Positions 12,601 to 20,873 are shown, counted from the first letter of the stretch. The stretch is 29,806 nucleotides of DNA from Porphyromonadaceae bacterium UBA3327 (GCA_002361155.1 DERZ01000058.1:1-29806), one strand, 5' to 3'. The notes: generated by a model not told the origin, from the sequence alone. Numbers and translations are program-made.

Positions 12601-14069
12601 TCAAGACCATTGTGGGAGAAGACATTGTCGGCGCCAAACTTGATGAGGTGACGGTACGTCAGGGCGTGGAGAAAAATCTCGCGTTGGTACTGAACTCCGC
12701 ATGCAAGATGGAGGTGGACAAAGCCTCCGATGTGGTACTTTCGGTACTGAATACAGGGGCAGCAGATTTTGGCGCCGGTTCATATAGAATCAAATTGTAT
12801 AAGAATGGAGGCGCGGTGGGAAGTGTGGATGGCCCTGCTCTTGGTTCGGGTGAATCTTCGGAAGTTGTAATATCGGTCACTCCCGATATTTTCGACGGAG
12901 AGGAGATTATGCTTAAGGCCGTCCTGGAAGTCAAGGGCGATATGGATCCGAATGATGACTTTACCGATGAGAAAACTGTAGCCGTCAAGCAGAATAAATA
13001 TCCTATGCCGCAGAGCCTGACCGGATCTGTGAACGACAGAGACGAGATCTCTCTCTCATGGTCGGCACCTGATGAGTCTGAATTCTTGACAAAAACAGTC
13101 ACGGATGATGTAGAGGCTTACGATGCGTTTGCAATCACGGATATAGGAGACTGGACCACAGTCGATATGGACGGAAACAATACGTACGGAATCGGAAACG
13201 GTGCCGGCAGTTATTTCGACTATCCCAATGCTTTGGCTCCTAAATCGTTTATGGTTTTCAATGCCAAGGAGTCCGGTGTGGCGGTCTATGACCAGTACGG
13301 CCGTCCTACAAAGTGGGCTCCCTATTCCGGCGACCAGATGTTTGTATCTTTCCAGGCTTCGGGGGGCGCTTCCGACGACTGGCTGATATCTCCGAAATTG
13401 AGCGGAGAGAAGCAGATCGTAAGTTTCTTCGTGCATAGTGTTGACGTTCTCGGACACGGAGCGGAAACATTCGAGGTCCTTTATTCGGGGAATTCGACCG
13501 ATACTGATGATTTCACCCTCGTGGAGAATGGACAGCAGGAGGCTCCTGCTGAATGGACTGAAGTCCAGTTCGAGATTCCGGAAGGCGGGCGGTACTTTGC
13601 CATACGTTGCGTCTCGATGGAGAATTTCGCCCTTATGATCGACGACATCACTTATTCTCCCATCAGTTTCGGAAATATAAGTCTTTTGGGATATAATGTG
13701 TATCGTGACAAAAAACTACTCAATCAGAAACCGTTGACTGTTACCGAGTTCGGCGGTATAGTAGAGCAGAGCAAGGGAAGCTATCAGGTTACAGCCCTAT
13801 ACAATTACGGAGAATCAAGGCCGACACAGCCGCTGACTCTTGTAAGTTCAGGCATGGAAGGCATGGAAGAACTTTCCGTTGAGGTTAAGGGTGTGGCTGT
13901 CGGAATAGTGATAAGTAATGGAGAAGGGCTTGCTGCATCAGTCTATTCCATAGATGGTGTTCTGATGTACCATAATAGTATATCGCAGCCGGAATGCCTT
14001 ATAAATCTTGATTCCGGCGTCTACCTTGTGAGACTTTCAGACAAGACATTTAAAGTACATATTAAGTAA
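9621..14069 (+). CDS. Large secreted multidomain protein with FN3 repeats, cleaved-adhesin domain and T9SS sorting tail
   Basis: The 1482-residue product begins with a signal peptide (about residues 1-26). Residues about 70-320 resemble a beta-propeller (repeated blade-like phrases such as VIYGTVDYTS, LALDVAYDPLTGNVYG and GGLYAIANDGNLYKL). Fibronectin-type III-like modules follow at roughly 320-420, 665-760, 760-860 and 1128-1160 (pattern APSDLRV...IRISWKAP). Around 860-1010 there is a jelly-roll-like segment, and 1015-1125 looks like a CARDB/adhesion domain. A choice-of-anchor J (cleaved adhesin, gingipain-type) domain spans 1162-1350, containing SDDWLISPKL and FALMIDDITY. The last ~65 residues form a type A T9SS sorting domain ending VYLVRLSDKTFKVHIK. 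It is therefore expected on the cell surface or outside; the ligand is unknown. The next gene, 17 nt downstream, is a paralogue. Confidence 0.88.
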   Translation: MRMINRKFMNWASAAVAMTACGIAFAISPPSLWQQRSSSVEKKSDASVFGKSENSLLKVETSQYKVSTDDWKGPVIYGTVDYTSDENPEVYGIYAIDGATGRMAPVDLTDHPDANGSGYYEDGIWRFTSNGQNGDGKTYYYEYDVAGWKCLKKEVLPDLSNLALDVAYDPLTGNVYGCFMDEKGYEARFGFIDYTTHKVTEICRLDVLYFAMFATPDGGLYAIANDGNLYKLDKETGERTKVGPTGVKPKYNQTAVCDLQTGIPYWFGVSTSGTSALYTVDVHTGKAKAVRHFSKREGVVGAFIAQSATRPEAPAKCDNVVIDFPDSSTEGNISFTLPEERYNGDVLKEDIEYIVAINGKIVKKGKGKPGEFVNGEFTVSEGLAAFSINTISDNGSGKVTKINRYIGYDAPGAIGDLNAFVSDGSTVNLNWNAPRNSQNGGFLDTQSLSYRIVRQPGNVSVSNGYKKTEFRQTLSSKKYAVSRYEITPMSHGHEGPMLRTEYLVTGPGMAFPWTGRFSDTGTKNIFVASDSDTGWIKQNEYMEFLPGGEDYLYGPKFGFDGSAACKVTVKAVAGQNERAKLKMSLGKDVNKSSFTKAAFDSVEVVPVEMEYEEESVTEEELAGEYTFYAYPGTASEWHLAFHGVDKNIRIYSVSVEQGPSGKAPAPVKNLVIAPDSKGHIAANIKFTVPIESVDGSPLSDISTITVYNQARLVRKIDNPTPGEEIAFDDTGVEQGYAKYTVCTENSHGIGIPLEREIFAGEDLPCAPSDLRVIETDEGIRISWKAPVQGLNGAYVNPETMKYSVMRDDSKTIGEELTDCFFIDKDSYGGEQRFQRYAVRASTTAGDGAWIISSPVVVGEDYDLPFVEHFTGGSIDNRFWEVGANSNISFRLNPASGYDGNPGHASFDPKVSNSESKLVTGKISIKDVRNPILTYWYYAIPGASTVMEVYAQAPDSVSTVVASTDFRKLNGEDGWRMGCADLSGLVSHQYIRLGFKTIVGEDIVGAKLDEVTVRQGVEKNLALVLNSACKMEVDKASDVVLSVLNTGAADFGAGSYRIKLYKNGGAVGSVDGPALGSGESSEVVISVTPDIFDGEEIMLKAVLEVKGDMDPNDDFTDEKTVAVKQNKYPMPQSLTGSVNDRDEISLSWSAPDESEFLTKTVTDDVEAYDAFAITDIGDWTTVDMDGNNTYGIGNGAGSYFDYPNALAPKSFMVFNAKESGVAVYDQYGRPTKWAPYSGDQMFVSFQASGGASDDWLISPKLSGEKQIVSFFVHSVDVLGHGAETFEVLYSGNSTDTDDFTLVENGQQEAPAEWTEVQFEIPEGGRYFAIRCVSMENFALMIDDITYSPISFGNISLLGYNVYRDKKLLNQKPLTVTEFGGIVEQSKGSYQVTALYNYGESRPTQPLTLVSSGMEGMEELSVEVKGVAVGIVISNGEGLAASVYSIDGVLMYHNSISQPECLINLDSGVYLVRLSDKTFKVHIK

Positions 14070-14086
14070 CTAATCAACATTCTGCT

Positions 14087-17000
14087 ATGATTAAGAAGAA
14101 GTCAATTGGATCGATGATTCTTGGACTTGGACTGCTGTCTGCATCATCGATTGCTGCCTTTGCCGGGAATGTTGCCATCTACGGCAACATGGCCCATAGT
14201 CAGGGGGATTCTCCGTTGGGAATCTATTCGTTCACTCCGGACGCCGACATGGTTCTGACTCCTGTTAAGACCGACGATGCCGGTCTTAGGGGTGTCAACG
14301 GAGCCGTATGGCATGACGGCAAGTATGAGATTGTCAACATGATGAGTCATTACACCTACGATACCGAGAGCTGGGAGAAGATACATGAGTGCCGTCTCGG
14401 CTTCCCGGCCTTCATGGAGATGGCGGCAATGGCGGTCACTTACGACCCGACCACGGAAAAGATCTACGGTGTCTACACCACCACCGCCCAGAGCTATCGG
14501 CTCGCCGTGTGTGACTACGCCAATGCGGAGCTTACCGAGATCAAGGATTACGGCGAGGTGTACCTCAGCTGCATGTTCGTTGACAAGGACGGCAAGCTGT
14601 TCGGCATCCGCAACGACGGAATGCTTGTGGAGGTGGACAGGACCAGCGGGGATTTCCGCGAGGTGGGCAACGTCGGCTTCAGCCCGACAGGCTATCAGGG
14701 AGCTGTATGCGATCCTGCCACCGGCACGGTTTACTGGACGGCGGTATCCGGAGAATCCTCGGCCCTTTACGAACTTGACACCACCGACGCCTCCTCTACC
14801 TTGGTGGCCGAGTTCCCCGGAGGAGAGCAGTTCACCGGTCTCTATATAAAGTCGGAGGCATCCGGTCCGGGTGACACCGAGACTCCAGGCCGTGTGGCCG
14901 ACATACGGCTCACGTTTGCCGATGCCTCGTTGTCGGGAACGCTTTCCTTCACGGCTCCCGCTGAGTCGGGCAACGGCACGGCACTTGTCGGAGATATGGA
15001 TTATAAGGTGCTGGTAGGTGAAGAGGCTGCCGAGGTCGCGACAGGCACTGTCGCTCCGGGAGCTGAGGTCACCACCGCTGAATTCACTCTTCCCGCATCG
15101 GGAGAATACCTCTTCTCTGTGGTGATGAGCAATGTGGCCGGCACGGGAGAAGCCGCCTACAAGCGCGACTATGTAGGTTATGCCAAACCGGAGCCGGTGA
15201 AAAACGCAAAGGTGACGGTAAACGACACCGATATGGTCCTGAGCTGGGAGGCCCCCGATGTTCCGGAGGGTAAGGGATACTACAATGCGGCCGATATCCG
15301 CTACAATGTGGTGCGCTATCCCGACGGAAAAGTGATTGCGGAGAATCTTGCCGCTACCGAAAAAACCGAGAGCATGGCCGGCATTGGCCTCGCATTCTAT
15401 TCGTTCGGAATATCTGCTGTCAACGGTGACATGCGTTCGGAGGAGGCTGTTACGGAAGGCCACAGAATGGGTGACGCGGTCAGTGTCCCGTTCGTCGATG
15501 AGTTCGGACGTGATGATTCGTTGGAGATATATACCGTCGTCGATTCCAATAAGGACAATGTCACCTGGGAGCTCGATTCATGGTACAAGAGACCCGTGTA
15601 CAATGCCGAACATGCAGAGGATTATGCGGAGGACTGGCTTTTTACTCCGGCTATCCGCATGAGCAAGGATGACATCTATGAGATCGCGTTCATTGTCGAG
15701 GGTAATTCCGACCTGTACATGCAGGATATATTGGTGGCGCTCTCCGATAATTGCGAGACCATGAATCTTGTCGACGGACTGGTGGACCGCACTGTGGTCA
15801 CCAAAGATGCGCGAGAGCTGGGCAAGGTTTTCAATGTCAAGGAGGATGGACTATATTACATAGGGTTCAACACGGAGACGGAGGCTCATCGCGGCTTCCT
15901 GTCGATAAATAAGATAGAGGTGCGCCGCATAGGCAGTATCAGCGGTCCTGCCGCACCCTCCGGTCTCAAGGCCGTTCCCGGAGAGAAGGGAGCGTTGTCC
16001 GCAGACATCAGCTTTACCGTTCCCTCGAAGAATGGCCATGGCGAGAACCTGCCGGCAGTAAACGGAGTCCGGATCCTGCGCGACGGCAAATCGGTACATG
16101 AAGTGGCGAATCCAGCACCTGGATCCACCGTGAACTTCACTGACAGCGGCATGGAGGCCGGCATGCACAAGTATTCCGTATGTGCAGTGTCGGAGGCTGG
16201 CGACGGATATCCCGCGCAGACTGAAATATATATCGGCATCGATGTCCCCGACGCTCCCCGCGCGGTGGTGCTTTCCGAGTTCGAAGGTAAGGCAGTCCTC
16301 GAATGGGCGGCTCCCGTCGCAGGTATTCACGGCGGTTATGTGGATGTGGAGACGCTCACATATTCCATTCAGCGCGCAGGCGGCGAGATGGTATCCACAG
16401 GACAGAAGGGAACCTCTTTTTCCGAGGAAATAGGTGATCCCGGTCAGCAGTTCGATCTTTCGTATGCTGTGGTGGCGATCAATGAAAAGGGCACGGGCCC
16501 GATTGCCATCTCAAACCAGATTCTTGTGGGACGTCCATACGCTCTTCCCTTCGAGGAATCGTTTAAGAATGCCGAGTGCCAGAATTACTGGGGAGTCCGG
16601 AATTCCAAGATGGGCGCGTTTATGCTTTCTGATCTCTTCTCTTCCGACGGTGACGGCGGTTCTGTTCTTTTCGAGAGTGGCGACAATACCGGTGAGGCTG
16701 AAATCCTGTCCGGCATGATAGATGTCTCTGAGGCCGAGCACCTTTGTCTGAAGTCCATTGTTGCTCTTAACTCCGGGAAGGTTGAACTGACTGTGGGAGT
16801 CTATACGCCTGACGGCAAGAAGTGTACGGGGGGTGCCTATTCTCTCGGAACTGCAGGATCCGTCGGCAAACTGGAGGTGAATCTCGACAAATATGCAGGT
16901 CAGGATTACGTACAGTTGTTCTTCAACGCGAAGGGAAAGACGGACGGAACCATGTTGTTTATTGACGAGATCCGTCTTGCCGATGAGGAATCTGCCGGAG

Positions 17001-17215
17001 TGGCCGGTACGCTTGCCGATGCAGAGGCCGGAGCCTTCGGAGGCAATGGAGAGATCGGTGTCATCTCCGGAGAGGAGATGGGCGTGAAGGTGTTCAGTCT
17101 CGATGGCAGATGTGTCTTCGCCGGGAATGTAAGCGGCACGAAGATGATTCCGGCAGAGCCGGGAGTCTATGTCGTGGCTGTCGGTGAAACGACATTCAAG
17201 GTGGTCGTGAGATAA
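14087..17215 (+). CDS. Secreted paralogue with propeller-like domain, FN3 repeats and T9SS tail
   Basis: The 1042-residue product has a signal peptide (residues 1-26, ending SSIAAFA) and the same plan as its upstream neighbour. A propeller-like N-terminal domain runs from about 28 to 260 (VAIYGNMAHSQGDSPLGIYSF, MAVTYDPTTEKIYGVYTT, GKLFGIRNDGMLVEV). Fibronectin-like modules lie at about 265-465 and 620-820, with jelly-roll-like segments at 465-615 (DWLFTPAIRMS) and 820-970. A T9SS type A tail (VKVFSLDGRC to GVYVVAVGETTFKVVVR) closes it. Compared with the neighbour it lacks the CARDB-like and gingipain-type cleaved adhesin domains. Its DNA is visibly richer in G and C than the upstream paralogue, suggesting the duplication is old or that one copy came from elsewhere. 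The pair is probably co-transcribed and ended by the terminator at 17256. Function is not known. Confidence 0.87.
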   Translation: MIKKKSIGSMILGLGLLSASSIAAFAGNVAIYGNMAHSQGDSPLGIYSFTPDADMVLTPVKTDDAGLRGVNGAVWHDGKYEIVNMMSHYTYDTESWEKIHECRLGFPAFMEMAAMAVTYDPTTEKIYGVYTTTAQSYRLAVCDYANAELTEIKDYGEVYLSCMFVDKDGKLFGIRNDGMLVEVDRTSGDFREVGNVGFSPTGYQGAVCDPATGTVYWTAVSGESSALYELDTTDASSTLVAEFPGGEQFTGLYIKSEASGPGDTETPGRVADIRLTFADASLSGTLSFTAPAESGNGTALVGDMDYKVLVGEEAAEVATGTVAPGAEVTTAEFTLPASGEYLFSVVMSNVAGTGEAAYKRDYVGYAKPEPVKNAKVTVNDTDMVLSWEAPDVPEGKGYYNAADIRYNVVRYPDGKVIAENLAATEKTESMAGIGLAFYSFGISAVNGDMRSEEAVTEGHRMGDAVSVPFVDEFGRDDSLEIYTVVDSNKDNVTWELDSWYKRPVYNAEHAEDYAEDWLFTPAIRMSKDDIYEIAFIVEGNSDLYMQDILVALSDNCETMNLVDGLVDRTVVTKDARELGKVFNVKEDGLYYIGFNTETEAHRGFLSINKIEVRRIGSISGPAAPSGLKAVPGEKGALSADISFTVPSKNGHGENLPAVNGVRILRDGKSVHEVANPAPGSTVNFTDSGMEAGMHKYSVCAVSEAGDGYPAQTEIYIGIDVPDAPRAVVLSEFEGKAVLEWAAPVAGIHGGYVDVETLTYSIQRAGGEMVSTGQKGTSFSEEIGDPGQQFDLSYAVVAINEKGTGPIAISNQILVGRPYALPFEESFKNAECQNYWGVRNSKMGAFMLSDLFSSDGDGGSVLFESGDNTGEAEILSGMIDVSEAEHLCLKSIVALNSGKVELTVGVYTPDGKKCTGGAYSLGTAGSVGKLEVNLDKYAGQDYVQLFFNAKGKTDGTMLFIDEIRLADEESAGVAGTLADAEAGAFGGNGEIGVISGEEMGVKVFSLDGRCVFAGNVSGTKMIPAEPGVYVVAVGETTFKVVVR

Positions 17216-17255
17216 CAGCGGACTGTATAGTAATCACAACGGTCATATAAATGCA

Positions 17256-17292
17256 GTCGGAGTCGCCAATGTGGCGGCTCCGGCCTTTTTTA
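17256..17292 (+). terminator. Strong intrinsic terminator after the secreted-protein pair
   Basis: Arms 17256-17268 and 17272-17284 pair over 13 bp (two G-U pairs) around a 3-nt loop and are followed by ctttttta. It lies 40 nt after the stop of the second secreted protein. Confidence 0.88.
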
Positions 17293-17300
17293 ACATCAAT

Positions 17301-17399
17301 GAAAAACAAACATGACAGGAATTGCAGTGAGTATGAAGATTATTTGTCGTAATGAAACTGCTATTGATGAGATTTATTTCAGCAATTTCCTGTCATTGT
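17301..17399 (-). terminator. Possible long-loop terminator for the KilA-N gene
   Basis: On the - strand, acaatgacaggaaattgc (17399-17382) at the 3' end of the KilA-N coding frame is complementary, apart from two 1-nt bulges, to gcaattcctgtcatgt (17325-17310). The second arm is followed by ttgtttttcatt. The loop is long (about 56 nt), so terminator function is uncertain. The rest of the intergenic stretch shows nothing else. Confidence 0.35.
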
Positions 17400-18185
17400 G
17401 GTCGCTTTCAAGGACGCTCATCTGATGGATGGCGATTTGATTGAGCTTGATGAGCCGCTCATGCTGTGGCATCCCCTGTTCAATGAACACCGCGTTGAGA
17501 TTCTCCATATTGGAGAGGCATATAAGTTCGTTGATGGAGGCGTAATCCCGGATATTGCCTTTGAGGTCGGGATTGGCTTCATGCCATTTTTTGCGGTTAT
17601 GCCGAACATGGCGACATTCAACACATCAGCTTCATTGGCATAGATGATACTTGCCTGAGCCTTGGTTATTTCGGCGGGAATGAGGTTATGCTTGATGGCG
17701 TCTGTGTGGATCCGATAGTTAATCTTGGACAGTTCTCGCTTAGCAGACCATCCGAGTTGCTTCTGTTCCTCTTCCTTTAGACGTTGGAATTCCTTGATAA
17801 GATACAGTTCAAATTCAACAGAAACCCAGCTCGCAAACTTAAAGGCTATATCACGTTGGGCATATGTGCCACCCTCACGTCCTAATTTATTTATAATGCC
17901 AATTGCGTTAGTGAGTTCTATCCACCGGCTTGGACTCATTGTAAAGGAGTTAGAACCCGCCTCTTTCAAAATGGGGTCGAATTCGACCCCATTAAAATCA
18001 GGATTGTTGAGGCTTTCCCATAATCCGAGGTATTCAAGGGTATTTTTTACTCTCATCCAATTCTTTACAACATCCTTAGGCTCGTCAGGATTTTTCTGAC
18101 GGGCGATGTCTGTAATACAGATGTAGTCTATGCCATTTTTGGCGAGAGTTCTGATTGTAGTGTCCTTTACAACTAATTTTGCCAT
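17374..18185 (-). pseudogene. KilA-N domain protein interrupted by a -1 frameshift at an A6 run
   Basis: The gene starts at ATG 18185 (MAKLVVKDTTIRTLAKNG) and carries a KilA-N DNA-binding domain over about residues 1-110 (CITDIARQKNPDEP, VVKNWMRVKNTLEYLGLWE, FASWVSVEFELYLIKEFQRL). The frame is intact through YANEADVLNVAMFGITAK. At the run of six A (plus-strand T6, 17587-17592) it shifts, giving a nonsense tail that continues past the natural end. Read in the -1 frame from that point, the expected C-terminus appears (KKWHEANPDLKGNIRDYASI, then NELICLSNMENLNAVFIEQG) and ends at a stop at 17374-17376. Total repaired length is about 270 residues. KilA-N proteins occur in phages and as chromosomal orphan genes near restriction systems. 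A single-base deletion, a sequencing error or programmed frameshifting could explain it. Confidence 0.85.
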
Positions 18186-18323
18186 TGGTTTAGGAGGATG
18201 ACTTTGTTGATATTGTTTGTGCACTATCAGCCACAGCGCAAAGATAATCATTTTCATAGTATTGGGCAACACCGATAAAAAGGACACCGGATATCACTCC
18301 CGATCTTCGGGGGCGTAAACTGA
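18186..18323. other. Junction region between KilA-N gene and methyltransferase remnant
   Basis: Apart from the KilA-N promoter, this stretch contains no convincing coding sequence on either strand. The likely deletion or recombination point that removed the front of the methyltransferase lies between about 18270 and 18323. Confidence 0.5.
18239..18269 (-). promoter_or_regulatory. Bacteroidetes-type promoter for the KilA-N gene
   Basis: Read on the - strand, TATCTTTG (18246-18239) matches TAnnTTTG exactly and is preceded after 20 nt by TTG (18269-18267). Transcription would begin near 18232, about 47 nt before the ATG at 18185. Confidence 0.6.
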
Positions 18324-18596
18324 CCGATACCGGCTGGATATCCGCTTCTTGCGAATGATCATGTGGACAGCCTTGAGGGAATAATACCGTTGACGACAAA
18401 AGAACGGAGTATGATCCAGACATTTCCGGAATCATATCGGTTTAAAGGTTCTAAAAGTGAGATAGAGCAGATGATTGGGAATGCTGTTCCGGTGAATTTT
18501 GGTAAGTTTGTGGCTTTGGCTATCAAGGATTATATGGAAGATATACCATTGTCATCTTCTGTTGCCAATATAAGGCAGCCTTCATTATTTTCGTAA
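18324..18596 (+). pseudogene. C-terminal remnant of a cytosine-5 DNA methyltransferase
   Basis: The open frame from 18324 to the stop at 18594-18596 encodes about 90 residues that match only the end of m5C methyltransferases: the LTTKERSMIQTFPESYRF segment and motif X, QMIGNAVPVNFGKFVALAI. The cofactor-binding motif I, the catalytic PCQ motif and the target-recognition region are absent. An in-frame stop sits at 18321-18323, and I find no continuation in the other + frames back to the KilA-N gene. It could be expressed from the ATG at 18363 (77 residues), but such a piece could not methylate DNA. It looks like a scar of a lost restriction-modification gene. It converges with the metallopeptidase gene 19 nt away. 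Confidence 0.8.
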
Positions 18597-18614
18597 GATG
18601 TTTTGAAATTGGAG

Positions 18615-19481
18615 TCAGAGGGCGGAGTAGGGGATGGAGAAAGTGTCGCCGCCGGCGGGGTCGCCGTTCCGCAGACCTTTGGTGAGCCAGCGGACGCGCC
18701 ATTCGGATCGTCCGTGGTTGAAGGCGTCTGGCATCTCCTGGCCGTAGGCTTTTTTCTGGAGGTAGTCGTCACCGATGCGCGAGGCCACGTTGACGGCTTC
18801 CTCTACGTCGCCAGGCTCCAGCGAGTTGAACATCTTGTTGTCGATGTTGCCCCAGACTCCGGCAAGGTAGTCGGCCTGCAGCTCGATGCGGACACTGATG
18901 CGGTTGGCCTCTGTTTTGGAGACTTTGGACATCTGCGAATGAGCCTCGGGAAGTATGCCGAGCAGGTTCTGTACATGATGCCCCACTTCATGGGCAATCA
19001 CGTATGCGTAGGCGAAATCACCACCGGAACCGATGTCGGTTTCCATTTTCTTGAAGAAGTCAAGGTCGATGTATACGGTGCGGTCTGCCGAGCAGTAGAA
19101 GGGTCCGACCTGCGATGTCTGGTTGCCGCAGGCCGACTGCACCGAGCCGTGGAACAGCACCATTTTCGGAGGCTGGTATTCTCCCCAGCCCTGTTCGCGG
19201 AATGTGCGCGTCCATACATCCTCAGTACCGGCGAGCACTGCTGAAGCGAAGTCAGCAAGCTGTCGGTCCTCCGCGGTCTCCACATACTTCTCTGTCCTTG
19301 GAGCCGAGGCCTGATTTCCGATCACGTTGCGCGCAACGTCTCCGATGTTGCCACCCGAGAGAAGCGTGATCACACCTATCACGATGGCGCCTAAGATGCC
19401 TCCGCCAATTCCTATGGCGCGTCCTCCGATGCTGCGCCTGTCTTCTACATTGCCGCTCCGGCGGCGTCCGTCGATTCGCAT
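18615..19481 (-). CDS. ypfJ: YpfJ-type neutral zinc metallopeptidase
   Basis: The 288-residue protein matches the putative neutral zinc metallopeptidase family (PF04228). A positively charged start (MRIDGRRRSGNVEDRR) is followed by one membrane segment (about residues 23-42), so the enzyme domain is probably periplasmic. The domain contains the zinc site HEVGHH (H164, E165, H168) and a downstream Glu in IELQADYLAGVW (E200) that likely provides the third ligand. Cys118 and Cys130 could form a disulphide. The length and the GGDTF end agree with the family. Substrates are unknown. It lies 11 nt downstream of the MFS exporter on the same strand, so the two are probably one transcript. Confidence 0.9.
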   Translation of the reverse strand: MRIDGRRRSGNVEDRRSIGGRAIGIGGGILGAIVIGVITLLSGGNIGDVARNVIGNQASAPRTEKYVETAEDRQLADFASAVLAGTEDVWTRTFREQGWGEYQPPKMVLFHGSVQSACGNQTSQVGPFYCSADRTVYIDLDFFKKMETDIGSGGDFAYAYVIAHEVGHHVQNLLGILPEAHSQMSKVSKTEANRISVRIELQADYLAGVWGNIDNKMFNSLEPGDVEEAVNVASRIGDDYLQKKAYGQEMPDAFNHGRSEWRVRWLTKGLRNGDPAGGDTFSIPYSAL

Positions 19482-19492
19482 AATTTGTCAGT

Positions 19493-20818
19493 TTATTTAG
19501 TTACAGTTTGTGGTGTTGACGAGTCTTGTTTTGGTTTATTGTTCGCGTTGAGGTCCGGGGCCATTCGGCGAGTGCCGAAACCGAAGATGAGTGTGAGGAC
19601 CGCCATTACTCCGAACACTATGGCCGATGATCGGCGTATTTCGCCGAGTCCGACGAGCGGTGCCACTATCGCGCCGAAGATGTAGCCGACCACTCCCAAT
19701 ATGGCCGACGCCGCGCCGGCATTGATGCGGCCCTCGTTCATGGACAGTGTGTTGCCCACCGTAAATATCATGCCGAGGGCGAAGAGCATGGGCAGCATCG
19801 ATATTTCAAATGCCCAGAAGTCATGGATGAAAAGCAGTGAGATTATCACCACCGTTGTGGAGAGCATCAGTATCCAGCATCCCACCCATGACGCATCCTT
19901 GAGAATCTTGAACCGGAGCGAGACCATCGATCCGGCGGCCATGAAGAGGGCGTTGACTCCCATGAAGCATCCGAACGCCACCTCTGAATAACCATAGATG
20001 TCCTGCATGATGAACGGCGCTGCTGAGATATAGGCGAAAAGTAAGCCGAGACCTGTCCCTTTGAGCATGACGTGGGTCATGAATCGCGGGTTGCGGAGCA
20101 GCGGGCCATATTCGCGGAAAGTCCCGTACCATTTTCCCTGAGCGCGCCTGGCACGCGGAAGAGACTCCTTGAAGCGGAAGCCGGCGACGAACAGAAAGAT
20201 AGCAAAGGCAGCGAGAATCCAGAAGATTCCTTTCCATCCGAAGTACTTGGCGGCAAGTCCTCCGAGCACCGGTGCGCTCGCCGGAGCAAAACCGTTGATG
20301 GCGCCTATCAAAGCCATCATCTTTGCTAAAGGGCGCCCGCCGTAGATGTCGGCTGGAACCGTCCGTGCCAGGAAGTAACCTCCGGCAGCTCCGATTCCCT
20401 GGACGAATCTCCATCCGAGAAACACCATTATGCCGGGCGAGAAAACGGATGCAACCGCACCGGCAATAAATATTCCCATCGAGATAAACAGGATAGGTTT
20501 GCGGCCGTACTTGTCGCTGAGCGGACCCATCAGAATCTGGCCCGCGCCAAGTCCGGCCATGCCGGAAGTAAGTCCTAACTGCACGGTGGACGCGGAGCAT
20601 CCGAAAAACCGCGCCATCTCCGGCAACGTAGGAATATACATATCGTTGACAAACGATCCGAAAGCGCTCAGCGCGACCAGATAAGCGACAAGAAACGCAT
20701 ATCCGCGCCCTCCTGCGCCGTTTTGCGTAGCCGGCTCTGTTTGCGAAGTCCCCGGATGCGTTGTCTGACCATGTATGGATGAATCCTGCCGTGAGACAGG
20801 AGTGACAGTCTGACCCAT
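19493..20818 (-). CDS. Bcr/CflA-family multidrug efflux MFS transporter
   Basis: This 441-residue inner-membrane protein would export drugs or small metabolites in exchange for protons. After a hydrophilic N-terminus of about 38 residues there are 12 predicted membrane segments. The MFS signature between helices 2 and 3 is present as GPLSDKYGRKPILF, and the D-R motif of helices 1 and 4 appears as FVNDMYIPTLPEM and GWRFVQGIGAAGGYFLART, which are typical of Bcr/CflA proteins. Substrate cannot be predicted. A strong palindrome sits 20-55 nt upstream of the start codon, and the metallopeptidase gene follows in the same direction. Confidence 0.92.
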   Translation of the reverse strand: MGQTVTPVSRQDSSIHGQTTHPGTSQTEPATQNGAGGRGYAFLVAYLVALSAFGSFVNDMYIPTLPEMARFFGCSASTVQLGLTSGMAGLGAGQILMGPLSDKYGRKPILFISMGIFIAGAVASVFSPGIMVFLGWRFVQGIGAAGGYFLARTVPADIYGGRPLAKMMALIGAINGFAPASAPVLGGLAAKYFGWKGIFWILAAFAIFLFVAGFRFKESLPRARRAQGKWYGTFREYGPLLRNPRFMTHVMLKGTGLGLLFAYISAAPFIMQDIYGYSEVAFGCFMGVNALFMAAGSMVSLRFKILKDASWVGCWILMLSTTVVIISLLFIHDFWAFEISMLPMLFALGMIFTVGNTLSMNEGRINAGAASAILGVVGYIFGAIVAPLVGLGEIRRSSAIVFGVMAVLTLIFGFGTRRMAPDLNANNKPKQDSSTPQTVTK

Positions 20819-20837
20819 AAGATGCTTATTGTATTAA

Positions 20838-20873
20838 ATTCCGAATAATCCTCCGGCGGATTATTCTCGGAAT
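20838..20873 (-). promoter_or_regulatory. Palindrome upstream of the MFS exporter
   Basis: attccgaataatcc (20838-20851) and ggattattctcggaat (20858-20873) are complementary over 14 bp with a 2-nt bulge and a 6-nt spacer. It lies just before the exporter start (20818, - strand). It may be a repressor operator or a leader hairpin. A weak -7-like element (TACTTTTA, - strand, 20891-20884) lies just beyond it. The remaining bases to 21004 show nothing recognisable. Confidence 0.5.

Noticed and set aside
14144..15463. 439-residue open frame on the - strand opposite the second secreted protein
   Set aside because: No recognisable domain, no signal or promoter, and the + strand frame is clearly the real gene.
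17398..17643. 81-residue + strand frame opposite the end of the KilA-N gene
   Set aside because: It is antisense to the frameshifted but recognisable C-terminus of the KilA-N protein.
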